Part shown: positions 9,167 through 16,890 of the stretch, one piece after another | Layout of the letters: every line of letters starts with the position of its first letter | Numbering within the stretch: position 1 is the stretch's first letter | Assembly (NCBI GenBank): GCA_004554075.1 | Contig: SFOB01000024.1 | Location: 1 to 28,636 of the forward strand | Direction: 5' to 3' | Length of the DNA stretch: 28,636 bases | From: Treponema sp. | Lineage (GTDB): Bacteria > Spirochaetota > Spirochaetia > Treponematales > Treponemataceae | Position numbers and translations under genes: made by a program | Notes under the pieces: generated by a model | What the model saw: the letters and a program-made list of their open reading frames with translations, nothing else | The model's database searches: none | What the model was told of the DNA's origin: nothing

Positions 9167-10279
9167 TCACTCAAAAACAAGAAGAACCATTGTCTGATTC
9201 AGATGAATAAAATTAAGCTGTTCTCCGTAACCAGAAACTCCAATAAAGTTTCCATAATTCCGCAGTACATTTACAAACTCGCCGAAACAGCCTTCATTTT
9301 CAAAAAGTCTGGACCTTGAAAGACAGTTCACAGAAATTGTAAAAGAAGGTTTTGGAATATCATTTCTGACTCTTTGTACCGTTTCGCTCCATACCCTTCT
9401 TACATTATCAGTCTCAAGAAGTAGCATTTTTGTATGATTGTAAATAGTTGCAAAGTAAGAAATTGATCCGTCCGGGAGAACCTCGTTTGCTTCTGTAATG
9501 TTTATGCTTCCATCTACAATACGTCCCATTGGATGCAGGGTAAGTTCTTTCTGCAGTTTATCAGTTGTTACATTAAGAGCCCGTGAAAGGATTTCTGCAG
9601 CAGGCTCACCATCATATTCCATAACGGTGCGATCTTCGCAGTCTGCATAGGTTGCAGTAAATCTGTATGAGGTTGGCTTAAAAATATTTTCACGATAGAA
9701 GCCAATCTTTCCTTCCAGGTTATGAATGAAAACAAAGGCACAGGTTTGTTTATAGATTTCTCCATTAAGAGCGACAAAGGTTTCCTTACGTTCCAGAGCA
9801 GATCCCGAAGAACCACCGGCAACAGTTATCCCCTTTCCTTCCAGAACTTCTTCAAAAGTGTCCAAAACGAGCTCTTCCGCCTTTCCAAAGGCCGTCATAA
9901 ATTCCAGACAACAGGTATTTTCATAAGAGGAAAGCTTTTCTAAAGCAAGCCTTATATGCTCCTTATACATTATCGGGTGCCGGTCTATATCAAAAAGAAG
10001 GCCGGCAGAAACTTCAATTCCGGAATTGATGGCCATTACAGAAGCACCGCTGTGACTGTAGCCTTCTGAGTTATAATTTATATAAGTTGAAGAGCCGATA
10101 ACAACTGCATCCGGATAGCGGTTCTGAAGTTTTTGAGAAAAGAACCAGAGCATATCAATTTCTGAGAAAACAATTATAAGCTTTGGAGCTGCTTCATGGG
10201 CATCCAGCTGAGTCTGGATTTCTGAGTAAGCTTCTTCATTTACAGAACTTGACGTAAGGGCAACTACACATCTTTCCAC
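9167..10279 (-). CDS. FIST-domain sensory protein
   Basis: FIST proteins are predicted small-ligand sensors found in bacterial signalling systems. The product (370 residues) has an N-terminal FIST domain (about 1-190; GGSSGSALERKETFVALNGEIY is a typical segment) and a FIST_C domain (about 200-350; YFATIYNHTKMLLLET, FVNVLRNYGNFIGVSGYGEQ). The start is GTG 10277-10279, not the ATG of the longer open frame at 10375: AGGAGG lies 5 bases before the GTG, the family homology begins right there (VERCVVALTSSS), and the longer form would overlap the kinase gene by 82 bases and add a hydrophobic leader that is only the kinase 3' end in another frame. It begins 13 bases after the kinase stop and ends 7 bases before the hydrogenase/EAL gene; its TGA stop overlaps that gene's ribosome-binding site. 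Confidence 0.88.
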   Translation of the reverse strand: MERCVVALTSSSVNEEAYSEIQTQLDAHEAAPKLIIVFSEIDMLWFFSQKLQNRYPDAVVIGSSTYINYNSEGYSHSGASVMAINSGIEVSAGLLFDIDRHPIMYKEHIRLALEKLSSYENTCCLEFMTAFGKAEELVLDTFEEVLEGKGITVAGGSSGSALERKETFVALNGEIYKQTCAFVFIHNLEGKIGFYRENIFKPTSYRFTATYADCEDRTVMEYDGEPAAEILSRALNVTTDKLQKELTLHPMGRIVDGSINITEANEVLPDGSISYFATIYNHTKMLLLETDNVRRVWSETVQRVRNDIPKPSFTISVNCLSRSRLFENEGCFGEFVNVLRNYGNFIGVSGYGEQLNFIHLNQTMVLLVFE

Positions 10280-10292
10280 AAAGCACCTCCTT

Positions 10293-12041
10293 TTATGAAC
10301 GTTTATTTTCCCTGAAGAAAAGCATAAGGACTTTAAGCAAAGCAGGCATATCAACAGGCTTAACAAGATACGCATTTATACCGCAGTTAAAGGCACGGGT
10401 CTTTTCTTCTGGAAGAGCATCAGCTGTAAGAGCAACAATAGGTATTTGAGAAACCTTAGGATCCTTAAAGCTTCTGATGATTTTTGTAGTTTCATAACCA
10501 TCCATAACCGGCATCTGTAAATCAAGAATAACAAGTTCATAGGTACCAGGCTCTGTATCGCGGAGTTTTTCAATGGCAAAGGAACCATCAATTGCCTCAT
10601 CAACATCAAAGCCCTCTTCGCGCATTGCTTCAACAAGGATTTCGCGGTTAAGCTGATTATCATCAACGACAAGAACCCTGCGGCCCTTAAAGTCATAAAT
10701 AACAATATCCTGCTCTTCCTCAATTTCCGTAAGAGAAGGAATTGAAAGAGGAACTGTAACTGTAAACTCAGAACCTTTTCCAAGCTCACTTACAACCTCT
10801 ATAGATCCGCCCATAATTTCGGTAAGCGATTTTGCAATAGTAAGACCAAGACCTGTACCTTCTGCAGAAACAGGAGATGATTTATCGCGGGCAAAAGGCT
10901 CAAAAACATGCTCCTTAAATTCCGGAGTCATACCGCAGCCTTCATCCTTTATATGGAATTCATTTATTACTTTACTTTCATCTTCAGAAGAAAGCTGAAT
11001 AACAGAAATTGAAATTGTACCGCCTTCATAAGAATATTTTACAGCATTACTTACAAGGTTTAACAAGATCTGATTTAAACGAAGGTTATCACAGGAAAGA
11101 ACATCTTCATCCAGCATGCTGTAATCAAACTCAAGCTTAAGTTTTTTGTTATCAATTTCATGCTGCAAAAGCTGACACACGTTATCAACAATTTCGTGAA
11201 TACTACACATTTCCTCTTCAACAACAGATTTACCGCTGTCTATTTTAGAAATATCAAGAACTTCATTTACAAGATTCAAAAGATGACCAGATGCACGGGA
11301 GATTTTTTCAAGACTGTCCCTAAGTTTTTCCGGATTATCCATATTTTTTCTGGCAAGTTCCGTAAAGCCGATAATTGAATCCATTGGAGTACGAATATCG
11401 TGAGAAACGTTAGAAATAAAGTCCTGTTTCTGTTTAATAGCCTGATTTGCTTCTCTTACAGACTTAATAATTGCCCTCTGCTGTTTCTGATAAATATGGG
11501 CCTGATACCTGAAAATGGAAGCAATGATAACTGCAACTGCAATCATGGTTATTACCATATCCATAAGAACCATCTGCAGGTTTTCCATTTTCATAATAAT
11601 TTCAGGGTGATAATAAGAGTAAACAATAAGAACTATAAACTCTGTAATACTTATTACGAAAACAGTAATGCAGCTTTTTCCTTTTATAAGCAGAAAAGGA
11701 AAAACAAAACCTAAAAGACACCACAGAGGCATTCCGCCTTCTATACCACCAGAGGAAATATAAAGGCTGGGAAGCATGATATTATCAAAGAGAATTGCAA
11801 AGATGATAATCGCCATTTGAGAACGTTTAAGACTATTTGCAATCCAGAAAATTAATATAAAAGAGACAAGACTTATAAAAGAAAGAATCTGAGTAAATCT
11901 ATTCTGATGCATTATGAGAGACATAACGCATGCAAAAGCAACGCCTAAGATACCTACTACAAGGATGATATTGAGAAGCCTGTGCTGTATGTCATACTGC
12001 TCTCCGAACAGTCGCCTTATGAGTCTGTTATCTTTCAGCAT
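10293..12041 (-). CDS. Membrane hybrid histidine kinase with receiver domain
   Basis: 582 residues. Six hydrophobic segments (about 22-44, 50-70, 75-93, 105-120, 124-143, 157-177) form a membrane sensor without a large periplasmic domain; I do not recognise a named sensor family. A short coiled segment leads to HisKA with the phospho-accepting H214 in FISNVSHDIRTPM, a HATPase domain with N box NLVSNAVKYS, G1 DEGCGM and G2 GTGLGL, and a C-terminal receiver (VLVVDDNQLN, phospho-acceptor Asp in VILDLQMPVMDG, Lys in YLVKPVD). All catalytic residues are present. It is the first gene of the operon with the FIST and hydrogenase/EAL genes. No Shine-Dalgarno precedes the ATG and a -10 box lies 8 bases upstream. 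No output domain follows the receiver, so phosphate may pass to an HPt protein elsewhere or the receiver may feed back on the kinase. Confidence 0.93.
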   Translation of the reverse strand: MLKDNRLIRRLFGEQYDIQHRLLNIILVVGILGVAFACVMSLIMHQNRFTQILSFISLVSFILIFWIANSLKRSQMAIIIFAILFDNIMLPSLYISSGGIEGGMPLWCLLGFVFPFLLIKGKSCITVFVISITEFIVLIVYSYYHPEIIMKMENLQMVLMDMVITMIAVAVIIASIFRYQAHIYQKQQRAIIKSVREANQAIKQKQDFISNVSHDIRTPMDSIIGFTELARKNMDNPEKLRDSLEKISRASGHLLNLVNEVLDISKIDSGKSVVEEEMCSIHEIVDNVCQLLQHEIDNKKLKLEFDYSMLDEDVLSCDNLRLNQILLNLVSNAVKYSYEGGTISISVIQLSSEDESKVINEFHIKDEGCGMTPEFKEHVFEPFARDKSSPVSAEGTGLGLTIAKSLTEIMGGSIEVVSELGKGSEFTVTVPLSIPSLTEIEEEQDIVIYDFKGRRVLVVDDNQLNREILVEAMREEGFDVDEAIDGSFAIEKLRDTEPGTYELVILDLQMPVMDGYETTKIIRSFKDPKVSQIPIVALTADALPEEKTRAFNCGINAYLVKPVDMPALLKVLMLFFRENKRS

Positions 12042-12049
12042 ATCATTTG

Positions 12050-12078
12050 ATTATAACACTACTTAGGCAGTTTTACAA
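12050..12078 (-). promoter_or_regulatory. Promoter of the kinase-FIST-hydrogenase/EAL operon
   Basis: Minus strand: -35 TTGTAA (12073-12078), 17-base spacer, extended -10 TGTTATAAT (12050-12058, TATAAT at 12050-12055). The kinase ATG follows 8 bases after the -10 box, predicting a leaderless transcript. The -35 overlaps that of the divergent dgt promoter. Confidence 0.55.
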
Positions 12079-12100
12079 AATCATTTTTATACCATATAAT
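12072..12100 (+). promoter_or_regulatory. dgt promoter
   Basis: Plus strand: -35 TTTACA (12072-12077), 17-base spacer, -10 TATAAT (12095-12100). Predicted transcription start near 12107, at the start of the AGGAGG ribosome-binding site (12106-12111), giving a leader of about 14 bases. Confidence 0.6.
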
Positions 12101-12120
12101 TACATAGGAGGCGGAAAATA

Positions 12121-13407
12121 ATGCAGAATTCTTTTTTTGAAGTTAGAACTGATTCAAATAATGCAAAATGGGAACAGGCAATAAAGCGTGAAATCCCTAT
12201 TTATGGCAGAAATAATGAAATAAGAACAGATTTTGAACGTGATTATACCAGAATTCTGCACTCTCAGGCCTACCGCCGTCTTAAACATAAAACTCAGGTA
12301 TTTTTTGCTCCTCACAATGACCATATCTGTACCCGTATGGAACATGTTATGCATGTTGCCTCTGTTGCAACTACTATTGCAAAGTATCTGGGCTTAAACG
12401 AACAGCTTGCCGGTGCAATTGCAATGGGTCATGATATAGGTCACGCACCATTCGGCCACCACGGCGAAGACTGTCTTAATAAACTTCTTGAGCAGAAGGA
12501 AGGACATAATGCTCCTAAAAAATTCTGGCATGAAAGAAACAGTCTTTTCTTTGCAGATTTTATTGAAACTCTGCCTGACCCGAACGGCTTTGAACAGCCA
12601 TTGAATCTTACCTACGCAGTAAGGGACGGACTTATCTGTCACTGCGGAGAAATTGACCAGCAGGCTATAAAACCTCGTGAAGAAGCAATTGATTTATATT
12701 CAATTAAAAGACCAGGCTTTATTCAGCCTTTTACCTGGGAAGGCTGCGTAGTAAAAGTTGCAGATAAAATTGCATATCTTGGCCGTGATATAGAAGACGC
12801 CAGGGCCTATCACATAATTGATATGGCAGCCTACAGGGAGCTTCGTGAAATTGTTGGAAGCACACTTGGCTTTGAACGAAAGGGTGCCAGAGCCCTTAGA
12901 AGCGGCAAGGCAGTAAACACTACTACCCTAATCAACGACCTGATTGTAGACCTTTGCGAACAGAGCAGCCCGGAAAAAGGTCTTTGCTTTTCGGAAGAAT
13001 ATTTCCGCTTTATTCTTGAACTTAAGAAGTTCAACTTTGCCCGTATTTATAAACACTGGAGACTTGGTGAGTTTGCAATTTATGCAGAAAACATTATAGG
13101 GACACTTTTCCGGACTCTGCAGAAAACAAAGATCTATGCAGAAACCGGCCGTGTTGGACAGGCTCTGCGTTTTTATCCAAAGCTCTGCCAGACCTTTGAA
13201 GACTGGCTTATAAAATATACAAGCTATCAGCCATTTGATACAAGCCGCCACTCCTTTGTAGACCGCAAGGCAGTACTTAAATATAACACACAGCCTGTTT
13301 TTGATTTACACGATAACGAGTCTTACACAAAATGCATAATAGAATTTATTTCTGGAATGACAGATCAGTTTGCAATTCAGGTTTACGAGGAAGTAATTAC
13401 TTTTTAG
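12121..13407 (+). CDS. dgt: Deoxyguanosinetriphosphate triphosphohydrolase-like protein (HD domain)
   Basis: Family members hydrolyse dNTPs to the nucleoside and triphosphate and so control the dNTP pool. The 428-residue product carries the family signature YRRLKHKTQVF (51-61), then the HD metal site: H75 in RMEHVMHV, H104-D105 in GHDIGHAPFGHHGE, and a later Asp in KVADKIAYLGRDIEDA. The length fits the shorter dGTPase-like group rather than E. coli Dgt (about 500). The start is fixed by AGGAGG 9 bases before ATG 12121. It is transcribed alone, divergent from the kinase operon, and its 3' end overlaps the convergent EAL gene by 11 bases. Whether dGTP is the preferred substrate cannot be read from sequence. 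Confidence 0.92.
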   Translation: MQNSFFEVRTDSNNAKWEQAIKREIPIYGRNNEIRTDFERDYTRILHSQAYRRLKHKTQVFFAPHNDHICTRMEHVMHVASVATTIAKYLGLNEQLAGAIAMGHDIGHAPFGHHGEDCLNKLLEQKEGHNAPKKFWHERNSLFFADFIETLPDPNGFEQPLNLTYAVRDGLICHCGEIDQQAIKPREEAIDLYSIKRPGFIQPFTWEGCVVKVADKIAYLGRDIEDARAYHIIDMAAYRELREIVGSTLGFERKGARALRSGKAVNTTTLINDLIVDLCEQSSPEKGLCFSEEYFRFILELKKFNFARIYKHWRLGEFAIYAENIIGTLFRTLQKTKIYAETGRVGQALRFYPKLCQTFEDWLIKYTSYQPFDTSRHSFVDRKAVLKYNTQPVFDLHDNESYTKCIIEFISGMTDQFAIQVYEEVITF

Positions 13408-15376
13408 CAGAAGCTGAACTTCTGGTCTTTTTCGCGCCCGAAGGAGCAAAGCCTCCGTTTACAGTCCGCTTTAATAATTCAACGCATTCGTCTGGCGGAA
13501 GAGGACGGCTGTAGAGGAAGCCCTGAATATAATCAACTCCTGCCCGCTCAACAAGGTAATTCTGATTATTTGTTTCAACGCCTTCTACAAGAATCTTAAA
13601 ACCAACTCCCTTGAAGGTACTTACAAGATCAAAGAAAAGACTCACACCCTTCTGACCTTCTTCCATTGCAAGCACAAGAGAACGGTCCATTTTGATTGTA
13701 GAGAAAGGCAGAGAAATTACATTTGTCAGATTAGAATAACCTGTTCCAAAGTCATCAAGATAAAACTTAACACCAGCCTGGGCAAGCTCCAGCATATGCT
13801 TCATAACCAGTTCGTAGTTATCAATGAAAATACTTTCTGTAATTTCCATAACGATATTTGAAGGAGAAAGACTGAAGCGTTTTATCGTATCAAGGACATT
13901 GTCTACCACTTTTGGATTCATCATCTGATAAACTGAAAAGTTTATTGAAACAGCTTTTACTGTATCGCGGTTATCAGAAATAAATTTACAGACTTTCTCA
14001 AATGACACAAAGCCAAGCATTTCAATAAGGCCACGATTTTCTGCAACCTGTACAAATTCCTGAGGAGGAATATCTCCAAGTTCAGTTCCACGCAAACGGG
14101 AAAGAGCTTCCATATATTCAAACTGTTTTCCGGAAATTGAATAAATCGGCTGATACCAGACCTGGAACTGCTGGCTTTCCAGATTCAGTTCCCGCTTTAA
14201 AATTCTATAAATATAACGCTTTCTTTCGCGGTCAACAAAAACAGATTCATCACAAATTTGAAGATTCTTAAGTTGCGAGGCCTTAGCCTTTACCAGCATA
14301 CTGTTTATCAGATCCATCATTGAATCATAATCTTTACTATCTTTTGAAAACTGAATTGCAGAAGAATAAGATTCAATTGGAATAGGAATTACTGAGTTTA
14401 TATCCGTACTAAGTTTTTTAATATCAGAAAGTACCTTTTTACTTTTCTGCTGAACTTCAGCCATATTACGGCCAATAGCTGCAAGGCGGTTCATTGTAAG
14501 AATATAGCCATTGCGCGGAAAGTTTGCCATAAAGATTTCACCCAGATGCAGATACATCTGATTGAGTTCCAGTACATCCAGACAGGACTGAATCATATTG
14601 ATATTATCAATGGTCATTACAAAAAGAACACCATCGTGACGCTGCATGGCAATTCTTCTGCGAAGGCGGCTTTCTGTCATAAGTCCAGTTTTGAGGTTAA
14701 TTTCCATTGTATAAGACTGGATTGTCATATAGGCAAACAATATTGATGTAAATGATGCTACACCGGTAAGCAGGATTTTCGGGAAGAAAAATTGTATTGC
14801 TACAAAGTAGATGGAAATAAATGGATAGATAATAAATACCCAGAAAATTCGTCTTGCAAGAAAACGACGCTGAATAATAACTGTACCAACTATTACCAGT
14901 CCATAGGCCATTGAAAGAATATAAGTTATATTTTTAGCAGGACCTCTTATATAACCAAGCTTATCATCAAAACTGAATATCCAGCCTGTCTTTGTATTGA
15001 TTATTACAAAAATAAAATACAGGGACTGAACAATACCCAGAATTATATTAAATACTTTCTTTTTCTTTTTGCTTTGTAAAGCCATATCACAGACATAACT
15101 TGTCATTATGAAGGGGCAAACAAGCAGAAAGAAAAAGTAAATTGAAGTTATGAACATGCAGATAAAATGTGAATGCTCTGTATAATGTTCTATATTATAA
15201 GCAGATATGATATTGAAAAAAGAGGCTAAAAATGTAGAAGCAGCTGCATACAAAAAGAAGCGCTGGCGTCTGTCGTAAAGCGCATAGGAGAGAATCGTAT
15301 TTACACAAATAAGGAAGGCACCCCAGCAGGTTACAATTTCACCTATTATATAGTAGCCTGAATATCCGAATTCCAT
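13397..15376 (-). CDS. Membrane-bound EAL phosphodiesterase with degenerate GGDEF domain
   Basis: 659 residues. Seven hydrophobic segments fill residues 10-220. A GGDEF-like domain begins with the linker NLKTGLMTESRL (about 227) but lacks the GGDEF signature (MNRLAAIGR near its place), so it cannot make c-di-GMP. The EAL domain (about 395-640) has E423-A-L, N479, E511, D541/D542, K562, E598 and Q618, the full set needed to hydrolyse c-di-GMP to pGpG. The tail (APSGAKKTRSSASAKK) is short and basic. It is transcribed alone and its last 11 bases overlap the 3' end of dgt. No ribosome-binding site is seen before ATG 15374-15376; a promoter -10 box lies 7 bases upstream. It is the second phosphodiesterase in about 10 kb. 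Confidence 0.92.
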   Translation of the reverse strand: MEFGYSGYYIIGEIVTCWGAFLICVNTILSYALYDRRQRFFLYAAASTFLASFFNIISAYNIEHYTEHSHFICMFITSIYFFFLLVCPFIMTSYVCDMALQSKKKKKVFNIILGIVQSLYFIFVIINTKTGWIFSFDDKLGYIRGPAKNITYILSMAYGLVIVGTVIIQRRFLARRIFWVFIIYPFISIYFVAIQFFFPKILLTGVASFTSILFAYMTIQSYTMEINLKTGLMTESRLRRRIAMQRHDGVLFVMTIDNINMIQSCLDVLELNQMYLHLGEIFMANFPRNGYILTMNRLAAIGRNMAEVQQKSKKVLSDIKKLSTDINSVIPIPIESYSSAIQFSKDSKDYDSMMDLINSMLVKAKASQLKNLQICDESVFVDRERKRYIYRILKRELNLESQQFQVWYQPIYSISGKQFEYMEALSRLRGTELGDIPPQEFVQVAENRGLIEMLGFVSFEKVCKFISDNRDTVKAVSINFSVYQMMNPKVVDNVLDTIKRFSLSPSNIVMEITESIFIDNYELVMKHMLELAQAGVKFYLDDFGTGYSNLTNVISLPFSTIKMDRSLVLAMEEGQKGVSLFFDLVSTFKGVGFKILVEGVETNNQNYLVERAGVDYIQGFLYSRPLPPDECVELLKRTVNGGFAPSGAKKTRSSASAKK

Positions 15377-15383
15377 CAGTTAT

Positions 15384-15412
15384 ATTTTAACATAGAAAAT
15401 CGGGGGATGCAA
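15384..15412 (-). promoter_or_regulatory. Promoter of the membrane EAL gene, leaderless spacing
   Basis: Minus strand: -35 TTGCAT (15407-15412), 17-base spacer, -10 TAAAAT (15384-15389), then 7 bases to the ATG. The -35 match is weak (TTG only). No ribosome-binding site is present. Confidence 0.4.
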
Positions 15413-15437
15413 AAAAAAATAAATAAGCTGTTATTTT

Positions 15438-15547
15438 TTACACTCGATGCATAGCCGGCGGCGGGTAAAACCTTCGGCTCATATATTATGCAGTGACCGC
15501 CGCCGCAAGTTTTGCATACGCAAAACTTGTTACACTCGATGCATAGC
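15438..15547. repeat. 18-base direct repeat flanking a 74-base palindromic insert at the ACT gene 3' end
   Basis: TTACACTCGATGCATAGC occurs at 15438-15455 and again at 15530-15547. The second copy contains the last codons and stop of the ACT-domain gene. The 74 bases between hold a GC-rich imperfect inverted repeat (GGCGGCGGG near 15457 and CCGCCGCC near 15497) and a perfect hairpin with arms CAAGTTTTGC (15506-15515) and GCAAAACTTG (15520-15529) around ATAC, directly after the stop codon. There is no T tract, so a classical terminator is unlikely. Confidence 0.8.
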
Positions 15548-15799
15548 GCTAAAGACTTTCTCGTTCATGATGTTGATTTCTACACCCATGTCTTCGGCAA
15601 GTTTGTTCATGTTGGTGCGGAGAGTTTCAATGTCGATGTCGGCAGCAGAAAGATCTACCATCATCATCATTACAAAATTACCAGAAAGAATAGTCTGGGT
15701 GATATCTGCAATGTTGATTTTATGCTCTGAAAGGTACTGAGAAACCTTTGCGATGATTCCGACTTTATCTGATCCTACGACAGTTATAATAGCATTCAT
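15530..15799 (-). CDS. Small ACT-domain protein (UPF0237 type)
   Basis: 89 residues making up a single ACT domain: AIITVVGSDKVGIIAKVSQYL is the beta-alpha opening with the Asp-Lys-x-Gly ligand loop, followed by NIADITQTIL and MMMMVDL strands. Free-standing proteins of this size are annotated as UPF0237 or regulatory ACT proteins; they usually bind an amino acid or similar small ligand and form dimers. ATG 15797-15799 is preceded by AGGAGA. The gene starts 9 bases after the carbamoyltransferase stop, so it is probably co-transcribed and might sense an amino acid of that pathway, by inference. Its 3' end is part of a direct repeat (15530-15547). Confidence 0.9.
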   Translation of the reverse strand: MNAIITVVGSDKVGIIAKVSQYLSEHKINIADITQTILSGNFVMMMMVDLSAADIDIETLRTNMNKLAEDMGVEINIMNEKVFSAMHRV

Positions 15800-15808
15800 A
15801 TTGTTCTC

Positions 15809-16801
15809 CTAGAAATTATTTCCCAAAGTTGCGGCGATTACCGCTTTTATTGTATGCATGCGGTTTTCGGCTTCGTCGAAAACTACCGACTGTTTGCTTT
15901 CGAAAACTTCGTCTGTAACTTCCATTGCAGTAAGACCAAACTTCTCACCTATTTCCTTACCGATTTTTGTATTGAGATCGTGGAAGGATGGAAGGTCGTG
16001 CATAAAGATAGCAGTTGGCTTTGCCTTTTTCATTACATCAGCATTAACCTGATATGGCTTAAGATCTGCAATGCGTTCTGCCCATACTTCATCAGGCTCA
16101 CCCATGCTTACCCAAACATCAGTGTAAATGATATCTGCATCCTGCGCTGCTTTAGCAACATCACTTTCAAGAGTGATTGAGCCTCCGCTTTCCTGGCACC
16201 ATTTCTGACACTCTTCCACCAGTGCCTTATTAGGGAAATATTTTTCTGGTGCACAGAGAGTAAGATTAAGGCCAAGCTTAGAACATACGATACAAAGCGA
16301 ATTCCCGATGTTATAGCGGGCATCTCCAAAGTATACAAGTTTAAGTCCCTTAAGCTTTCCATAGTGCTCGCGGATTGTAAGCATATCAGCCAGCATCTGT
16401 GTCGGGTGATATTCGTTTGTGAGTCCGTTCCAGACAACAACGCCTGAATATTTTGCCAGGTCTTCTACAAGAGTCTGTTCAAAACCACGGTATTCAATTC
16501 CGTCGAACATGCGGCCGAGAACGCGGGCTGTATCTGCAATGCTTTCTTTTTTACCAATCTGGCTGCCCTCTGCAAGATAAGTTGTGCAGATGCCAAGGTC
16601 GTGTGCGGCAACTTCAAAGGCACAACGGGTACGGGTACTGGTCTTTTCAAAAATGAGGGCAATGTTTTTTCCACGGTGAATGTCCACAGGAATACCCTTA
16701 CGCTTTTTTTCCTTGAGATCGGCAGCGAGGTCAAGAAGCCCTGTAATCTCTTCCGGAGTGAAATCTTTTAATGTAAGAAAATTGCGTCCTTTTAAGTCCA
16801 T
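15809..16801 (-). CDS. argF: Ornithine carbamoyltransferase (family member with altered HCLP motif)
   Basis: The family joins carbamoyl phosphate and ornithine to give citrulline (arginine synthesis), or works in reverse in the arginine deiminase pathway. The 330-residue product has the carbamoyl-phosphate loop STRTR (55-59), HPTQ in EYHPTQMLADML, and the ornithine loop VWVSMGE, all typical; length is normal. The conserved HCLP motif reads HDLP (H268, D269): the codon is clearly GAC, so the usual active-site Cys is replaced by Asp. Synthetic and catabolic forms (argF, arcB) cannot be told apart here; no arcA, arcC or other arg genes are near. ATG 16799-16801 follows GAGGT by 6 bases. The ACT-domain gene follows after 9 bases. 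Confidence 0.88.
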   Translation of the reverse strand: MDLKGRNFLTLKDFTPEEITGLLDLAADLKEKKRKGIPVDIHRGKNIALIFEKTSTRTRCAFEVAAHDLGICTTYLAEGSQIGKKESIADTARVLGRMFDGIEYRGFEQTLVEDLAKYSGVVVWNGLTNEYHPTQMLADMLTIREHYGKLKGLKLVYFGDARYNIGNSLCIVCSKLGLNLTLCAPEKYFPNKALVEECQKWCQESGGSITLESDVAKAAQDADIIYTDVWVSMGEPDEVWAERIADLKPYQVNADVMKKAKPTAIFMHDLPSFHDLNTKIGKEIGEKFGLTAMEVTDEVFESKQSVVFDEAENRMHTIKAVIAATLGNNF

Positions 16802-16835
16802 AAAGTACCTCGAAACAATTTATTATGAAAGCATA

Positions 16836-16844
16836 ATTATAACA
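16836..16844 (-). promoter_or_regulatory. argF promoter, extended -10
   Basis: Minus strand TGTTATAAT (TATAAT at 16836-16841 with the TG extension at 16843-16844). No good -35 is visible, which is common with extended -10 promoters. Predicted leader about 28 bases, containing the GAGGT ribosome-binding site. Confidence 0.5.
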
Positions 16845-16890
16845 CAAAGATATAATTTAAACTAGAGTAAATTTTTTAAGTAATACTTCA

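Noticed and set aside
10293..10375. Signal peptide at the start of the FIST protein
   Set aside because: The hydrophobic leader belongs to the kinase 3' end in another frame; the FIST start is GTG 10279.
15506..15529. Rho-independent terminator of the ACT gene
   Set aside because: The 10-base-pair hairpin follows the stop directly but has no T tract on the minus strand; it is better treated as part of the repeat.
15438..15547. Direct repeats as phage or integron attachment sites
   Set aside because: There is no integrase, no tRNA gene and no cargo between the copies, only a 74-base hairpin region.
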